The notes under the pieces were generated by a model. That model searched no databases and was not told the DNA's origin. It saw nothing but the letters and a program-made list of their open reading frames with translations. A stretch of 43,470 bases of DNA from Mediannikoviicoccus sp037890055 (GTDB lineage Bacteria > Bacillota > Clostridia > Tissierellales > Peptoniphilaceae): the NCBI GenBank assembly GCA_037890055.1, contig JBBKBD010000018.1. The stretch is one strand, 5' to 3'. Positions 1 to 8,764 of this stretch are shown here, one piece after another (position 1 is the stretch's first letter; every line of letters starts with the position of its first letter). The translations under genes and the position numbers were made by a program.

Positions 1-913
1 AATATTTACTTTTTAGTTTTTCTAAAACTTCCGTGTCATTTCCACCATAAAACTCATTTGCATAGGAACTGTGACTACTTCTTTCACCACCAAGGGCAAT
101 TATTTTGTAATTTTTAAACTTGGAGTAGTCGAAGTAGCCGGACATTGTCTCAACTAAATAAAAATTATTTTTCGTTGTATCTCTCAAGTAGTCTATGGAT
201 TTTGTCACATCTACAGACTTAAGCTTTGAAACAAGAACAATTTCCTTTGGTTTTGAAGCTTGATTTGTGGTGTTAAGATTTTTATTTCCTATTATCTTAG
301 GATAATCTCTAAAACACACATTCATATCAAGTTCTCGTCCCGCCATGCCTATGCCTACAAAACTTCCCTTATTTGTGTACTGCCACATTCCAGTATTTAA
401 ATTTACATATCTGGAAGTACTGTTTTTGTTGTGGGTCCAGTGAGCAATCCAAAAGTCAAAGTCATTTAAAGTTTTGCCTTTGTATCGGTGGTTTAATAAA
501 AACTTATCTGTAAACCACGAGCCCATGGAGTAAAGTCCAACATAGTGGCCACTGCCTTCAACCTTAAGCAAAAACTCAATAGCGATTTCAGTTAAAGTGA
601 CCCTGGAAAGTTTTGACTGTGATGGGTCTTCTAGGTCAAGATAAAGTGGATATTCAAAAGTTTTTCCAGAAATTGCATTTAGAAACTTGTCTGCTTCTAA
701 GCTTGACGATTTAACATCCCTGGCATAAAGATACCAATAGGCTCCCTTTGGTAGCCCTGCACTAACGCATCCATTGTAGTTTCTTTCAAAGGAAGGGTCT
801 TTTACAGTTCTTCCACTTCCCGCCCTAAGAATTGCAAAGTCCAAGCCATTTGCCCTCGCCTTTGCAAAGTCCGATGGATTATTCCACATGGATAAATCAA
901 CGCCTAATTTCAT
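1..913 (-). CDS. GH25 family lysozyme (muramidase), 3' end cut by window edge
   Basis: This gene reads from an ATG at 913 for 304 codons to the window edge with no stop. The first ~205 residues are a glycoside hydrolase family 25 muramidase domain: it starts GVDLSMW (family aspartate) and has the acidic pair in YLDLEDPS near residue 96, plus the late W-Q-Y strand. Such enzymes cut the MurNAc-GlcNAc bond of peptidoglycan. After a linker rich in N/T/K comes a ~85-residue domain with FDYSKFKNYKIIALGG, which resembles the wall-binding domain of clostridial phage endolysins of the CD27L/CTP1L kind, or a single CWB2-like unit; this second assignment is from memory and less sure. There is no signal peptide, as in phage-type endolysins. 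A GGAGGTGA site sits just before the ATG. No holin or other phage gene is visible in the window. Confidence 0.85.
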   Translation of the reverse strand, partial: MKLGVDLSMWNNPSDFAKARANGLDFAILRAGSGRTVKDPSFERNYNGCVSAGLPKGAYWYLYARDVKSSSLEADKFLNAISGKTFEYPLYLDLEDPSQSKLSRVTLTEIAIEFLLKVEGSGHYVGLYSMGSWFTDKFLLNHRYKGKTLNDFDFWIAHWTHNKNSTSRYVNLNTGMWQYTNKGSFVGIGMAGRELDMNVCFRDYPKIIGNKNLNTTNQASKPKEIVLVSKLKSVDVTKSIDYLRDTTKNNFYLVETMSGYFDYSKFKNYKIIALGGERSSHSSYANEFYGGNDTEVLEKLKSKY

Positions 914-1301
914 ATAATCACCTCCAGGTATAGATGTGAATAAAGATATCTATTTACTATAAAAAGATTTTTATTATTAGTAATTCGCGTTATAATATAT
1001 TTGAGGATAAAAAACTTATCCAAAGCAAGTTGAAAGTAAAGGCATATACATTTTAACTTAAAGAGGTTGTAAATATTATTTTATTAATAAAAACTTATGT
1101 CCGCAATTAGAAAATAAAAATTAAGATTTTTTTCAGTTTTATTATGTAAAATGTTAATTGATGAAGTAGATGTTAATTGATTAAGTAATATTATGACGGG
1201 TATATATCATTTATAGTATAGTATGTTAAAGATTGAGAAAATATATCTGTTTTATCTTGATTGAAAACAACCAGACTACAATAAAAATGGAAGGTGATTT
1301 T
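914..1301. other. 388-nt intergenic region between divergent lysozyme and marR genes
   Basis: I see no credible gene here. It is strongly AT-rich. It contains a TATAAT at 991 on the plus strand, a small GGATAA/TTATCC hairpin at 1005-1021 with no T-run, and the operator-like repeat and promoter described separately. An open frame reaches upstream of marR to a TTG at 1233 but lacks a ribosome binding site. Confidence 0.6.
1151..1206 (+). promoter_or_regulatory. Tandem operator-like repeat with overlapping promoter for marR-ftsH
   Basis: Two 18-bp direct repeats (1151-1168 and 1170-1187) differ at one base and are spaced 19 bp apart. The second contains the inverted repeat TTAAT-TG-ATTAA (1173-1184); the first has TTAAT-TG-ATGAA. 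A possible promoter overlaps the second copy: TTGATT (1177-1182), 18-nt spacer, TATATA (1201-1206). MarR proteins usually bind such palindromes near their own promoter, so autoregulation is a reasonable inference. Confidence 0.45.
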
Positions 1302-1745
1302 ATGGAATGGAAAGATTACGGAACAGAAACTGCTCAGTTAGTTAGAGAAGCAGCAAGAAAAATAGACGCTATACTTCTTCCAATAGCTGCGGCAAATGGA
1401 TTGACAAATATGAAACTAAAAGTGCTTATTGAAGTTTCAAGATTAGAAAACGCAACAATAGGTGAACTTGGTAACTCTCTAGGAGTTGCTGGAGGAAATA
1501 TTTCTAATATGTGTAAGGGACTTGAAAAAGAAGGTTTCTTACAAAGAACAAGGTCTTTAGAAGACGAAAGAGTTGTTCATGTTGAAACAAGCAAAAAGGG
1601 AAAAGAAATTATAAATGAAATTGGAGATGAATTAAGAAGTAAACTTCATGACAAATTAGGTTCTATGAATGAAGCTAAGTACAAAGAACTTGTGGAAGTG
1701 CTAACAGAACTTAATAATAGTTTAGATCTTCTTGGTAGAAATTAG
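1302..1745 (+). CDS. MarR family transcriptional regulator
   Basis: A 147-residue winged-helix DNA-binding protein. The core reads ATIGELGNSLGVAGGNISNM, a typical MarR helix-turn-helix, followed by the wing LEDERVVHVETSKKGKE with the family D-x-R motif, and flanking helices for dimerisation. The start was placed at the ATG at 1302 because AAGGTG lies 5 nt upstream; an in-frame TTG at 1233 and an ATG at 1287 have no such site. The stop is 14 nt before ftsH, so the two are almost surely co-transcribed. The ligand is unknown. An upstream tandem palindromic repeat suggests that it regulates its own operon. Confidence 0.9.
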   Translation: MEWKDYGTETAQLVREAARKIDAILLPIAAANGLTNMKLKVLIEVSRLENATIGELGNSLGVAGGNISNMCKGLEKEGFLQRTRSLEDERVVHVETSKKGKEIINEIGDELRSKLHDKLGSMNEAKYKELVEVLTELNNSLDLLGRN

Positions 1746-1759
1746 AGGAAGGTGAGTGG

Positions 1760-3664
1760 ATGAAAAAGGGGAATTCAAAATTTCCTAACAATTTTAGACC
1801 CAATTCCATCACTATGATTTTACTTGGACTTATTGTATGGAGCTTGATATTCTCTACAATACTTCCTATGTTTTCAAAGGGCGCAGTAAGTGAAGTGACC
1901 TACGATAAGTTTTGGACCATGCTTGAAAAAGGACAGGTAAGCTATGTGGAGTTAAGTGACCCACTGGAGTTTACTGCAAAGGACAAGGATGGTACTGAAA
2001 GAAGATATAGGACGCCATACACAAACTTCGGATACGATAAAGATCTTATCCCTAAGATGAAGGAAGTTGGTGGAGTCTCTTGGAAATCAGAAGGTTCAAA
2101 TATATTCACTAAGGTTATCATACCTTATATATTACAAATTTTAGTGTTCTTGGGGCTTATTATGCTCTTCTCAAGGTTCTTAACCAAGAAGATGGGCGGA
2201 AACTCCATGAGCTTTGGAAGGAGTAATGCAAAAGTTTATGTTCAGTCTAAGCCAGGAAAGAGATTTACCGACGTGGCAGGACAGGACGAGGCGAAGGAAG
2301 ATCTTTTAGAGATAGTAGACTTTTTGCATGATCCAAAAAAATATACTGAAATCGGAGCGGTGTTACCAAAAGGGGTACTACTTGTAGGGCCTCCAGGAAC
2401 AGGTAAGACTTTACTTGCCCAAGCGGTGGCAGGAGAAGCCGATGTGCCATTTTTCTCCATGTCCGGTTCAGAGTTTGTAGAATTATTTGTTGGGATGGGT
2501 GCTTCAAAAGTTAGAGATCTTTTTAAGCAAGCAAAAGAAAAAGCACCTTGTATTGTATTTATAGATGAGATTGACGCCATTGGTAAGAGAAGGGATACCC
2601 ATGGAGTTGGTGGCAATGACGAAAGGGAACAAACCCTTAATCAGCTACTAAACGAAATGGATGGTTTTGAAGGAAACACTGGAGTGGTAATATTAGCTGC
2701 CACAAATAGACCAGAGATATTGGACCCTGCTCTTACAAGACCGGGACGTTTTGACAGACGTGTTCCAGTGGAACTTCCAGACCTTGCAGGACGTGAGGCC
2801 ATATTAAAGGTTCACGCAAGAAAGATTAAGGCAGAAGAGGATGTGGATTATAGACAAATCGCCCTTATGACTGCCGGTGCATCTGGGGCACAACTTGCCA
2901 ACATAATAAACGAAGCCGCACTACTTGCAGTTAAACATAGCAAGGCTAAGGTTTCACAAATAGAACTTACAGAATCTGTAGAAGTTGTAATAGCGGGACA
3001 GCAAAAGAAGGGCATGGTTATATCACCACGAGAAAAGGAACTTATTGCATATCACGAAGTTGGTCATGCACTGGTTGCTGCAACTCAGACCCATCAAGCG
3101 CCAGTTACAAAAATAACCATTATTCCGAGAACTTCGGGAGCGCTAGGTTACACTATGCAAGTTGAACAGGAAGAAAAATTCCTTATGTCAAAGGAAGATA
3201 TATTCAACGAAATAGTTACATTAACAGGTGGTCGTTCTGCAGAGGAAGTTGTGTTTAATACAAAGACAACGGGAGCTTCAAATGACATTGAAAGAGCTAC
3301 AAAACTTGCTCGTGCCATGATAACACAATATGGTATGACTGAGGAGTTCGGTATGGTTGCACTTGAAACTAGAACCAACCAATACTTGGATGGAACAACT
3401 TCAAGTACAGCTTCACCTGAAAAGGCGGCACAGGTTGACAATATGATTGAAAGGATTATAAAGGATGCCCAAGCCAAAGCTATTTCAATTCTTGAAGAAA
3501 ACATAGAAAAACTTCATGAAATATCTAAGTATCTATTGAAAAAAGAAACCATAACTGGAGAAGAGTTTATGGAAATTTTAAATAGAAAAGATGGCGAAGC
3601 AGAAGAAGTTCAAAATGAAAATGAAGTAGAAAAAGATTTTGAACAAGAAAACAATGAAGAGTAA
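1760..3664 (+). CDS. ftsH: ATP-dependent zinc metalloprotease FtsH
   Basis: A membrane-anchored AAA+ protease of 634 residues that extracts and degrades membrane and some soluble proteins. Visible in order: cytoplasmic tip, transmembrane helix (about 17-37), extracytoplasmic region, second helix (about 117-140), AAA domain with Walker A GPPGTGKT (210-217), Walker B VFIDEID, the second region of homology ending RPGRFDRR, and the peptidase zinc site HEVGH (432-436; many family members have HEAGH). The acidic C-terminal tail (EEVQNENEVEKDFEQENNEE) is usual for low-complexity FtsH ends. It starts at an ATG behind GGAAGGTGAG. It follows a MarR gene by 14 nt, which is not the common ftsH setting (tilS-hpt-ftsH in many Firmicutes), so this may be an additional regulated copy. 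Confidence 0.96.
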   Translation: MKKGNSKFPNNFRPNSITMILLGLIVWSLIFSTILPMFSKGAVSEVTYDKFWTMLEKGQVSYVELSDPLEFTAKDKDGTERRYRTPYTNFGYDKDLIPKMKEVGGVSWKSEGSNIFTKVIIPYILQILVFLGLIMLFSRFLTKKMGGNSMSFGRSNAKVYVQSKPGKRFTDVAGQDEAKEDLLEIVDFLHDPKKYTEIGAVLPKGVLLVGPPGTGKTLLAQAVAGEADVPFFSMSGSEFVELFVGMGASKVRDLFKQAKEKAPCIVFIDEIDAIGKRRDTHGVGGNDEREQTLNQLLNEMDGFEGNTGVVILAATNRPEILDPALTRPGRFDRRVPVELPDLAGREAILKVHARKIKAEEDVDYRQIALMTAGASGAQLANIINEAALLAVKHSKAKVSQIELTESVEVVIAGQQKKGMVISPREKELIAYHEVGHALVAATQTHQAPVTKITIIPRTSGALGYTMQVEQEEKFLMSKEDIFNEIVTLTGGRSAEEVVFNTKTTGASNDIERATKLARAMITQYGMTEEFGMVALETRTNQYLDGTTSSTASPEKAAQVDNMIERIIKDAQAKAISILEENIEKLHEISKYLLKKETITGEEFMEILNRKDGEAEEVQNENEVEKDFEQENNEE

Positions 3665-3666
3665 AG

Positions 3667-3690
3667 AAGAGGGGTGACCCTCTTTTTTTG
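3667..3690 (+). terminator. Rho-independent terminator after ftsH
   Basis: Stem AAGAGGG (3667-3673), loop GTGA, CCCTCTT (3678-3684), running into a T tract to 3689. Confidence 0.85.
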
Positions 3691-3693
3691 TTT

Positions 3694-3722
3694 TTGATAT
3701 AAAATTACAAAAGTGATATTAT
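3694..3722 (+). promoter_or_regulatory. Predicted promoter for thioesterase-ABC exporter pair
   Basis: TTGATA (3694-3699), 17-nt spacer, TATTAT (3717-3722). The expected transcript start near 3729 would leave only about 10 nt before the ATG at 3739, which is short and weakens the call. Confidence 0.4.
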
Positions 3723-3738
3723 TAATTGTGGTGATTTT

Positions 3739-4128
3739 ATGACTTATAGAGAAACTTATGAAGTAGAAGTAACAAAGGACATGTTAAACTATTATGACTT
3801 TCTTCATGGTGGAGAAGGTTTTAAAATTATGGATCAAACTGCGGGCTATGTTTCAAAACACTATATTGACGGAGAGACAGTGACCGTTGCCTGCAAGGAA
3901 GTAGTCTTTAAAAACTCCGCTTATAACGGAGAACACATTATCTCAACGGGAACTATTTTAAAAATAGGAAACAGTTCCATTACCGTTGAAGTTACGAATG
4001 TAATTAAGGAGAGAGATTTAATTGCAAGTACAGGTGTTTTTACAATGGTAAGCGTTGACGAAAACTTTAGACCAAAAAAGATTGACAAAGACAAATTAAA
4101 ATTAGGAGGTAATATTGAAGAAGAATAA
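3739..4128 (+). CDS. Hotdog-fold acyl-CoA thioesterase family protein
   Basis: A 129-residue single-domain protein of the acyl-CoA thioesterase (YciA/BFIT-like) hotdog superfamily, which hydrolyses acyl-CoA thioesters. The family pattern is visible: an N-terminal strand, then LHGGEGFKIMDQTAGYVSKHY, where the acidic residue sits in the central helix, followed by TVACKEVVFKN and the strands STGTILKIGNSSITVEV. The start is an ATG with GTGGTGAT just upstream. Its last 14 nt overlap the start of the ABC exporter gene, so translation is likely coupled. The natural substrate cannot be told from sequence. Confidence 0.85.
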   Translation: MTYRETYEVEVTKDMLNYYDFLHGGEGFKIMDQTAGYVSKHYIDGETVTVACKEVVFKNSAYNGEHIISTGTILKIGNSSITVEVTNVIKERDLIASTGVFTMVSVDENFRPKKIDKDKLKLGGNIEEE

Positions 4129-5908
4129 TAAAGTTCATTCCAATAGAGAATTAATAAGTATATTCGCTCCATACTTCAAACCTTATAAAAATATTTTATT
4201 TTTCGACTTATTTTGTGCATCCCTAACAACTGTAAGTGAAATTGTACTACCACTTATATTAAGGTATATGACAAATATGGGGCTTGAAGACAGGGCTTCC
4301 CTAACCATGGGAATATTATTAAAACTAGGATTTTTATTTTTAGTTATTAAGACCATCGAAGTCTTTGCTGGATACTATATGCAAAGAACAGGGCATATTA
4401 TGGGTGCAAGAATTGAAACGGACATGAGAAAGGATCTATTTGATCATCTTCACAAATTGTCCGACTCATACTTTAACGATGCAAAAATCGGACAAATTAT
4501 GGCAAGGATTACAAATGACCTTTTTGATGTTACGGAGTTTGCCCACCACTGTCCTGAAGAGTACTTTATAGCCGCAATTAAAATGATAATTTCATTTATT
4601 ATATTAGTAAGGATAAATGTCCCTCTTACAATTATTATCTTTGCCCTTATTCCAGTAATGATAGTTGCCACTACCACCTTTAGAAAGAAGATGAGAAAGG
4701 CCTTTAAAGCACAAAGGAATCATATTGGAGAAATAAACTCACAAGTTGAAGATAGTTTACTTGGAGTTAGAGTCGTAAAATCATTTACAAACGAAGAGGA
4801 AGAAACTAGAAAGTTCGACAAGGGCAATAGAGAGTTTTTACAAATCAAAAAAGAGTCCTACAAACAGATGGCGGGCTTTAACGCAGTTACAAGAGTCTTT
4901 GAAGGGCTAATGTACCTAACGGTGCTTATACTTGGAGGATACCTTATGATGAAGGGCTCAATTGACCCAGGGGATCTTGTGGCATATGTACTATTTGTAA
5001 CTACTCTATTAACTACAGTTAGAAGAATAATAGAGTTTACTGAACAATTCCAAAGGGGAATGACAGGAATCGAAAGATTTTCAGAGCTTATGCAAACGGA
5101 TATTGAAATATTTGACGAGGAAGGAGCCGCTGAACTTAAAGAAGTAAATGGCGACATAGTACTTGATGATGTTTCTTTTAAATATCACGACAACGATGAA
5201 TACATTCTAAAGGACTTGAATATGACCGTGGAACATCATACCAATGTTGCGCTGGTAGGTCCTTCTGGTGGAGGAAAGACCACTATATGTAATCTAATTC
5301 CAAGATTTTATGATGTAACTGATGGAAAGATAACCCTTGATGGCCACAATATAAAAGAATTTACACTTAAGAGCCTTAGGAAAAATATTGGAATGGTACA
5401 ACAGGATGTGTATCTATTCTCTGGAACTGTGTTCGACAACATTGAATATGGTGCCCCAGGTTCATCAAAGGAAGAGGTAATAGAGGCTGCAAAACTTGCA
5501 GGAGCTTATGATTTTATTATGGAACTTCCTGAAGGGTTTGAAACCTATGTTGGAGAAAGAGGAGTTAAACTTTCCGGTGGACAAAAGCAAAGAATTTCAA
5601 TTGCAAGGGTGTTTTTGAAAAACCCTCCAATTCTAATACTGGACGAGGCAACCTCTGCCCTGGACAACAAGAGTGAAAAGATTATTCAAGACTCATTAGA
5701 AAAGTTGTCAAAGGGAAGAACCACACTAACCATTGCCCATAGACTTACAACTGTTCAAAACGCAGATAAGATTATTGTGCTTACGGAAGATGGCATTGTG
5801 GAACAGGGCAACCACCATGACCTTATGGAGAAGAAGGGTTATTACTACAATCTCTATACACAGGGTGGAAAGTCACTTAATACCATGGACTTGGAAAATT
5901 TCAAATAG
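4115..5908 (+). CDS. ABC exporter, fused permease and ATPase (MsbA/multidrug type)
   Basis: A 597-residue half-transporter. Residues ~15-315 form a six-helix type 1 exporter membrane domain; residues ~340-580 are the nucleotide-binding domain with Walker A GPSGGGKT (382-389), signature LSGGQ (~486-490), Walker B ILILDEATSALD and the H-loop IAHRL. It should work as a homodimer exporting lipids, drugs or peptides. Translation starts at a TTG (4115) with AGGAGGT four nt upstream, inside the end of the thioesterase gene; no nearer ATG fits. Co-location with an acyl-CoA thioesterase and downstream of ftsH is suggestive of envelope or lipid homeostasis, but this is only inference. Confidence 0.93.
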   Translation: MKKNNKVHSNRELISIFAPYFKPYKNILFFDLFCASLTTVSEIVLPLILRYMTNMGLEDRASLTMGILLKLGFLFLVIKTIEVFAGYYMQRTGHIMGARIETDMRKDLFDHLHKLSDSYFNDAKIGQIMARITNDLFDVTEFAHHCPEEYFIAAIKMIISFIILVRINVPLTIIIFALIPVMIVATTTFRKKMRKAFKAQRNHIGEINSQVEDSLLGVRVVKSFTNEEEETRKFDKGNREFLQIKKESYKQMAGFNAVTRVFEGLMYLTVLILGGYLMMKGSIDPGDLVAYVLFVTTLLTTVRRIIEFTEQFQRGMTGIERFSELMQTDIEIFDEEGAAELKEVNGDIVLDDVSFKYHDNDEYILKDLNMTVEHHTNVALVGPSGGGKTTICNLIPRFYDVTDGKITLDGHNIKEFTLKSLRKNIGMVQQDVYLFSGTVFDNIEYGAPGSSKEEVIEAAKLAGAYDFIMELPEGFETYVGERGVKLSGGQKQRISIARVFLKNPPILILDEATSALDNKSEKIIQDSLEKLSKGRTTLTIAHRLTTVQNADKIIVLTEDGIVEQGNHHDLMEKKGYYYNLYTQGGKSLNTMDLENFK

Positions 5909-5915
5909 ATAAAAG

Positions 5916-5940
5916 CTGGCCTATTAGGTCAGTTTTTTTT
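5916..5940 (+). terminator. Rho-independent terminator after ABC exporter
   Basis: Stem CTGGCCT (5916-5922), loop ATT, AGGTCAG (5926-5932) with one G-T pair, then eight T. Confidence 0.85.
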
Positions 5941-6217
5941 ATTTAATAAGAAAAATTCAAAGATGTATAAATATCGAATAAATATACAGTAAAGAATAAA
6001 TATCAATTTGAGGAAAACAATGTCTAGTATGTTTTTTTAACAGAATATGCAATTTTGCTTTTTGTATAAAATATCAGATATTAAAGCTTATAGAGACATG
6101 TAAAAGCAAAATAAAGGATAAATATTAATTAAAATTATAAAAATTGCGAAAAAAGAGTTGCAAAATAATAAAAAATAGTTTAAAATTATTCGTAATTATT
6201 ATTGTGAGGAGAAAGTT
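5941..6217. other. AT-rich intergenic region before the NSS transporter
   Basis: No gene or known riboswitch fold is apparent to me in this stretch (309 nt from the exporter stop to the transporter start). It holds the exporter terminator at its left end and the promoter at 6158-6186 at its right end; the rest is A/T-rich sequence without clear structure. Confidence 0.5.
6158..6186 (+). promoter_or_regulatory. Sigma-A-type promoter for NSS transporter
   Basis: TTGCAA (6158-6163), 17-nt spacer, TAAAAT (6181-6186); expected start about 25 nt before the ATG at 6218. Confidence 0.65.
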
Positions 6218-7576
6218 ATGAAAAAGAGACAGGGATTTAGTTCATCCGTAGGGATGATGATGGCAACTGCTGGTTCGGCAGTAGGAGTTGGAAATATATG
6301 GAGATTCCCCTATATATTGGGAGAATATGGTGGAGCTGCATTTTTAATAGTCTATCTACTAATGGTTATGCTAATTGGTATACCACTAATGGTTACTGAG
6401 ATGGCCATAGGTAGAAGAGGTGGAGAGGACGCGTCAAAGAGCTTTAAGAAGATTGCACCAAATACAAAATGGTATTTGTCAGGACTTCTTGGAATAATAG
6501 CTGCCTTTATAATACTTGGGTACTATAGCGTTGTTGCGGGATGGACATTAAAATACATCGTAAATTCAGCCACAAATGTTTTTACAAGTTCAGTTACACC
6601 GGAACAGACAACCTCTTTGTTCCAAAACTTCGTTTCAGCAGGCCTTGAACCTATTGTATACACTTTTATTTTTATGGGCGCCACAATGTTTATTGTTTAC
6701 AAGGGAATTGAAGAGGGAATTGAAAGAGCATCAAAGATATTACTTCCAATACTTGCATTTATTTTAGTTATACTTGCCATTAGATCTTTGACATTACCAG
6801 GAGCGTATAAGGGAATAGAATTTCTTATAAAGCCAGACTTCAAATTGTTTTTTGAAAAGAAAGACGCAATTCTTGTGGCAATGGGCCATGCCTTTTATTC
6901 ACTTAGCCTAGGTATGGGCATTATTATTACCTTTGGATCATATACTCCAAAGGATGAAAATCTTAGTAGTGTAGCTTTGAAAATTGCCACTATGGACACT
7001 GTAATAGCAATACTTGCAGGTATTGTAATTTTCCCAGCTGTATTTTCATTTGGACTCGAACCATCTCAAGGCCCAGGACTTGTATTTATTTCACTACCAA
7101 ATGTATTTGGTGGAATGGTGGGAGGAAGAATATTTGGAACATTGTTCTTTATGCTACTTTCCTTTGCAGCACTTACATCAACAATTTCACTACTTGAAGT
7201 TGTAGTGTCCTACTTAATTGACAGTAGAGGCTTTAAGAGATCCACAGCAACTCTATTATCCGGTGGATTAATTTGTATAATCTGTGTACTTTCAAGTCTT
7301 TCAATGGGAAGCCATCTTGGAAACTTCACAATATTTGGCAAAAATATTTTTGACTTCCTTGACTATATAACTGCAAATATATTCCTTCTTATAGCGGCGT
7401 TTTTAGAAGTACTATTCATAGGATGGTTTTATAAAAAAGGCGACTTTGTTGACGAGATTACTGAATTTGGTGCAGACAAGTCAAAACTTACAGACTTTAT
7501 ATATTTTTCAGTAAAATTTATAATACCTATAATGATTGTAGTTTTATTTATTGCAAACAATGGATTAATAAAATAA
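6218..7576 (+). CDS. Sodium-dependent transporter, NSS/SNF family
   Basis: A 452-residue membrane protein of the neurotransmitter:sodium symporter family, which imports amino acids or related amines with Na+. The N-terminus carries the family hallmark in the first helix, ATAGSAVGVGNIWRFPYI, including the unwound sodium/substrate site, followed by GEYGGAAFLIVYL. About eleven hydrophobic segments follow, ending in VKFIIPIMIVVLFIANNG. The start is an ATG behind GTGAGGAG. It is a single-gene transcript with its own promoter and a terminator shared with the convergent gene. Bacterial homologues include tryptophan and leucine carriers; the substrate here is not determined. Confidence 0.93.
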   Translation: MKKRQGFSSSVGMMMATAGSAVGVGNIWRFPYILGEYGGAAFLIVYLLMVMLIGIPLMVTEMAIGRRGGEDASKSFKKIAPNTKWYLSGLLGIIAAFIILGYYSVVAGWTLKYIVNSATNVFTSSVTPEQTTSLFQNFVSAGLEPIVYTFIFMGATMFIVYKGIEEGIERASKILLPILAFILVILAIRSLTLPGAYKGIEFLIKPDFKLFFEKKDAILVAMGHAFYSLSLGMGIIITFGSYTPKDENLSSVALKIATMDTVIAILAGIVIFPAVFSFGLEPSQGPGLVFISLPNVFGGMVGGRIFGTLFFMLLSFAALTSTISLLEVVVSYLIDSRGFKRSTATLLSGGLICIICVLSSLSMGSHLGNFTIFGKNIFDFLDYITANIFLLIAAFLEVLFIGWFYKKGDFVDEITEFGADKSKLTDFIYFSVKFIIPIMIVVLFIANNGLIK

Positions 7577-7578
7577 AA

Positions 7579-7608
7579 AACTCGAAGCATGTCTTCGAGT
7601 TATTTTTT
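7579..7608 (+). terminator. Bidirectional terminator between NSS and EamA transporter genes
   Basis: Stem AACTCGAAG (7579-7587), loop CATGT, CTTCGAGTT (7593-7601), flanked by A-run on the left and T-run on the right, so it can stop transcription from both sides. It overlaps the stop codon of the minus-strand gene. Confidence 0.85.
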
Positions 7609-8463
7609 TACCCTTCGTGACCTTCTGTATTGAAGGTAAGATGAAGTAAAGATTATTAAGATTCCAATTAGTGAAAATATATTTATAACTTCGCCAAATA
7701 GGACAAAGCCGAGAATTGTAGTAAAGACAACTGTAAAGTAGTTGAATATACTAACCTCTGAAGCTTCTCCCACCCTATATGATAGTGTTATAAAAATTTG
7801 TCCAAGGCCAGCGCATATGCCTATGCCAACTAGGAGCAAAAGTTCTTTTGTCGTTGGAACTATAAAAGATTTCACCATTAGTGGAATTGACACTAAGAAT
7901 GAAAACAGTGAAAAATAAAATATTATTGTATTTGGCTTTTCGTGTTTATTTAAGTGAGCAAGCACCGTATAGGCTCCACCGGCAAATACTGCAGATAACA
8001 TACCAACCACTGCAGGACCAAAGTCCATATGAAAAGAAGGCCTTATTACAAATAGAGCTCCTATAAAGCAGAGTATTAAGTTAATTAGCTTTCCCTTTGT
8101 CATCTTTTCCTTTAAAAATAAAACTGCAAAAATAGTTACAAATATAGGTGATGACTTTTGTAAAATTGTAGCGTCAGCAGAGTCCAAATGGTTTATTGCA
8201 TAAAAGTAGGTTACCATTCCTAAGTAGCCTAATGCTGAACGTGCTATTAACTTGAATTGATTTTCCTTCTTTCCAAAAAGCGGGTCACCGTCTTTGATAC
8301 ATAGATATCCACATAAAAAAAGTGTTGCTAAATTTCTAAAAAACACCTGTTCAAAAAGTGGAATCGTCCCTCCAGTTAGTTTCACAAAAATTTGCATAAG
8401 GGCAAACCAAACGCAGGACAGCACCATGTAAATAATACCTTTTCTTCTATTTTCTATTTCCAA
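7600..8463 (-). CDS. DMT/EamA family membrane transporter
   Basis: A 287-residue integral membrane protein of the drug/metabolite transporter superfamily with two EamA repeats of about five helices each; the second repeat carries AGLGQIFITLSYRVGEAS and the conserved end VLFGEVINIFSLIGILIIF. The first has YAINHLDSADATILQKSSPIFV and LKEK. The start is a TTG at 8463 with GGGAGG six nt upstream; the first ATG lies 12 residues later and lacks a site. The gene begins 4 nt after the upstream DUF1294 stop, so both are one transcript. The substrate is unknown. The charged C-terminus RRSRRVKK agrees with an inside tail. Confidence 0.9.
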   Translation of the reverse strand: MEIENRRKGIIYMVLSCVWFALMQIFVKLTGGTIPLFEQVFFRNLATLFLCGYLCIKDGDPLFGKKENQFKLIARSALGYLGMVTYFYAINHLDSADATILQKSSPIFVTIFAVLFLKEKMTKGKLINLILCFIGALFVIRPSFHMDFGPAVVGMLSAVFAGGAYTVLAHLNKHEKPNTIIFYFSLFSFLVSIPLMVKSFIVPTTKELLLLVGIGICAGLGQIFITLSYRVGEASEVSIFNYFTVVFTTILGFVLFGEVINIFSLIGILIIFTSSYLQYRRSRRVKK

Positions 8464-8466
8464 AAC

Positions 8467-8736
8467 TTACCTCCCGTTAATATAATAAAAAAGAGCAGAA
8501 TAAATGAGAATTGAAAGTATAATCACCAATTTAAAATAAATTTTTTTAGTTTTATGGTGAAAGTGTTTCATGCCAAGGCTACTTCCCACAAATCCTCCCA
8601 ATAGAGAAAGGGAAAGTAGATAGGTCTCGCTAATTCTATATCTATTTTTCACTGCACGCCTCTTGTCGATGCCATATGAAAAGTATGCAATGACATTAAT
8701 GATTAAAAAATAAGTATAAATAATTTTATTAGTCAT
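8467..8736 (-). CDS. DUF1294 family small membrane protein
   Basis: An 89-residue protein with a helix at 5-20, the DUF1294 signature SYGIDKRRAVKNRYRISE, LLGGFVGSSLGMKHFHHKTKK, and a C-terminal helix. The family has no firmly assigned function. It begins with ATG behind an AAAGGAG site and is directly followed (4 nt) by the EamA transporter gene, whose ribosome binding site overlaps its end. Its promoter is at 8765-8792, in the gap shared with the divergent tag gene. Confidence 0.88.
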   Translation of the reverse strand: MTNKIIYTYFLIINVIAYFSYGIDKRRAVKNRYRISETYLLSLSLLGGFVGSSLGMKHFHHKTKKIYFKLVIILSILIYSALFYYINGR

Positions 8737-8764
8737 TTTTTTCTCCTTTGAACCATTCAGTGTT

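Noticed and set aside
1233..1301. N-terminal extension of MarR from the TTG at 1233
   Set aside because: No Shine-Dalgarno sequence and no MarR similarity in the extra residues; the ATG at 1302 has a proper site.
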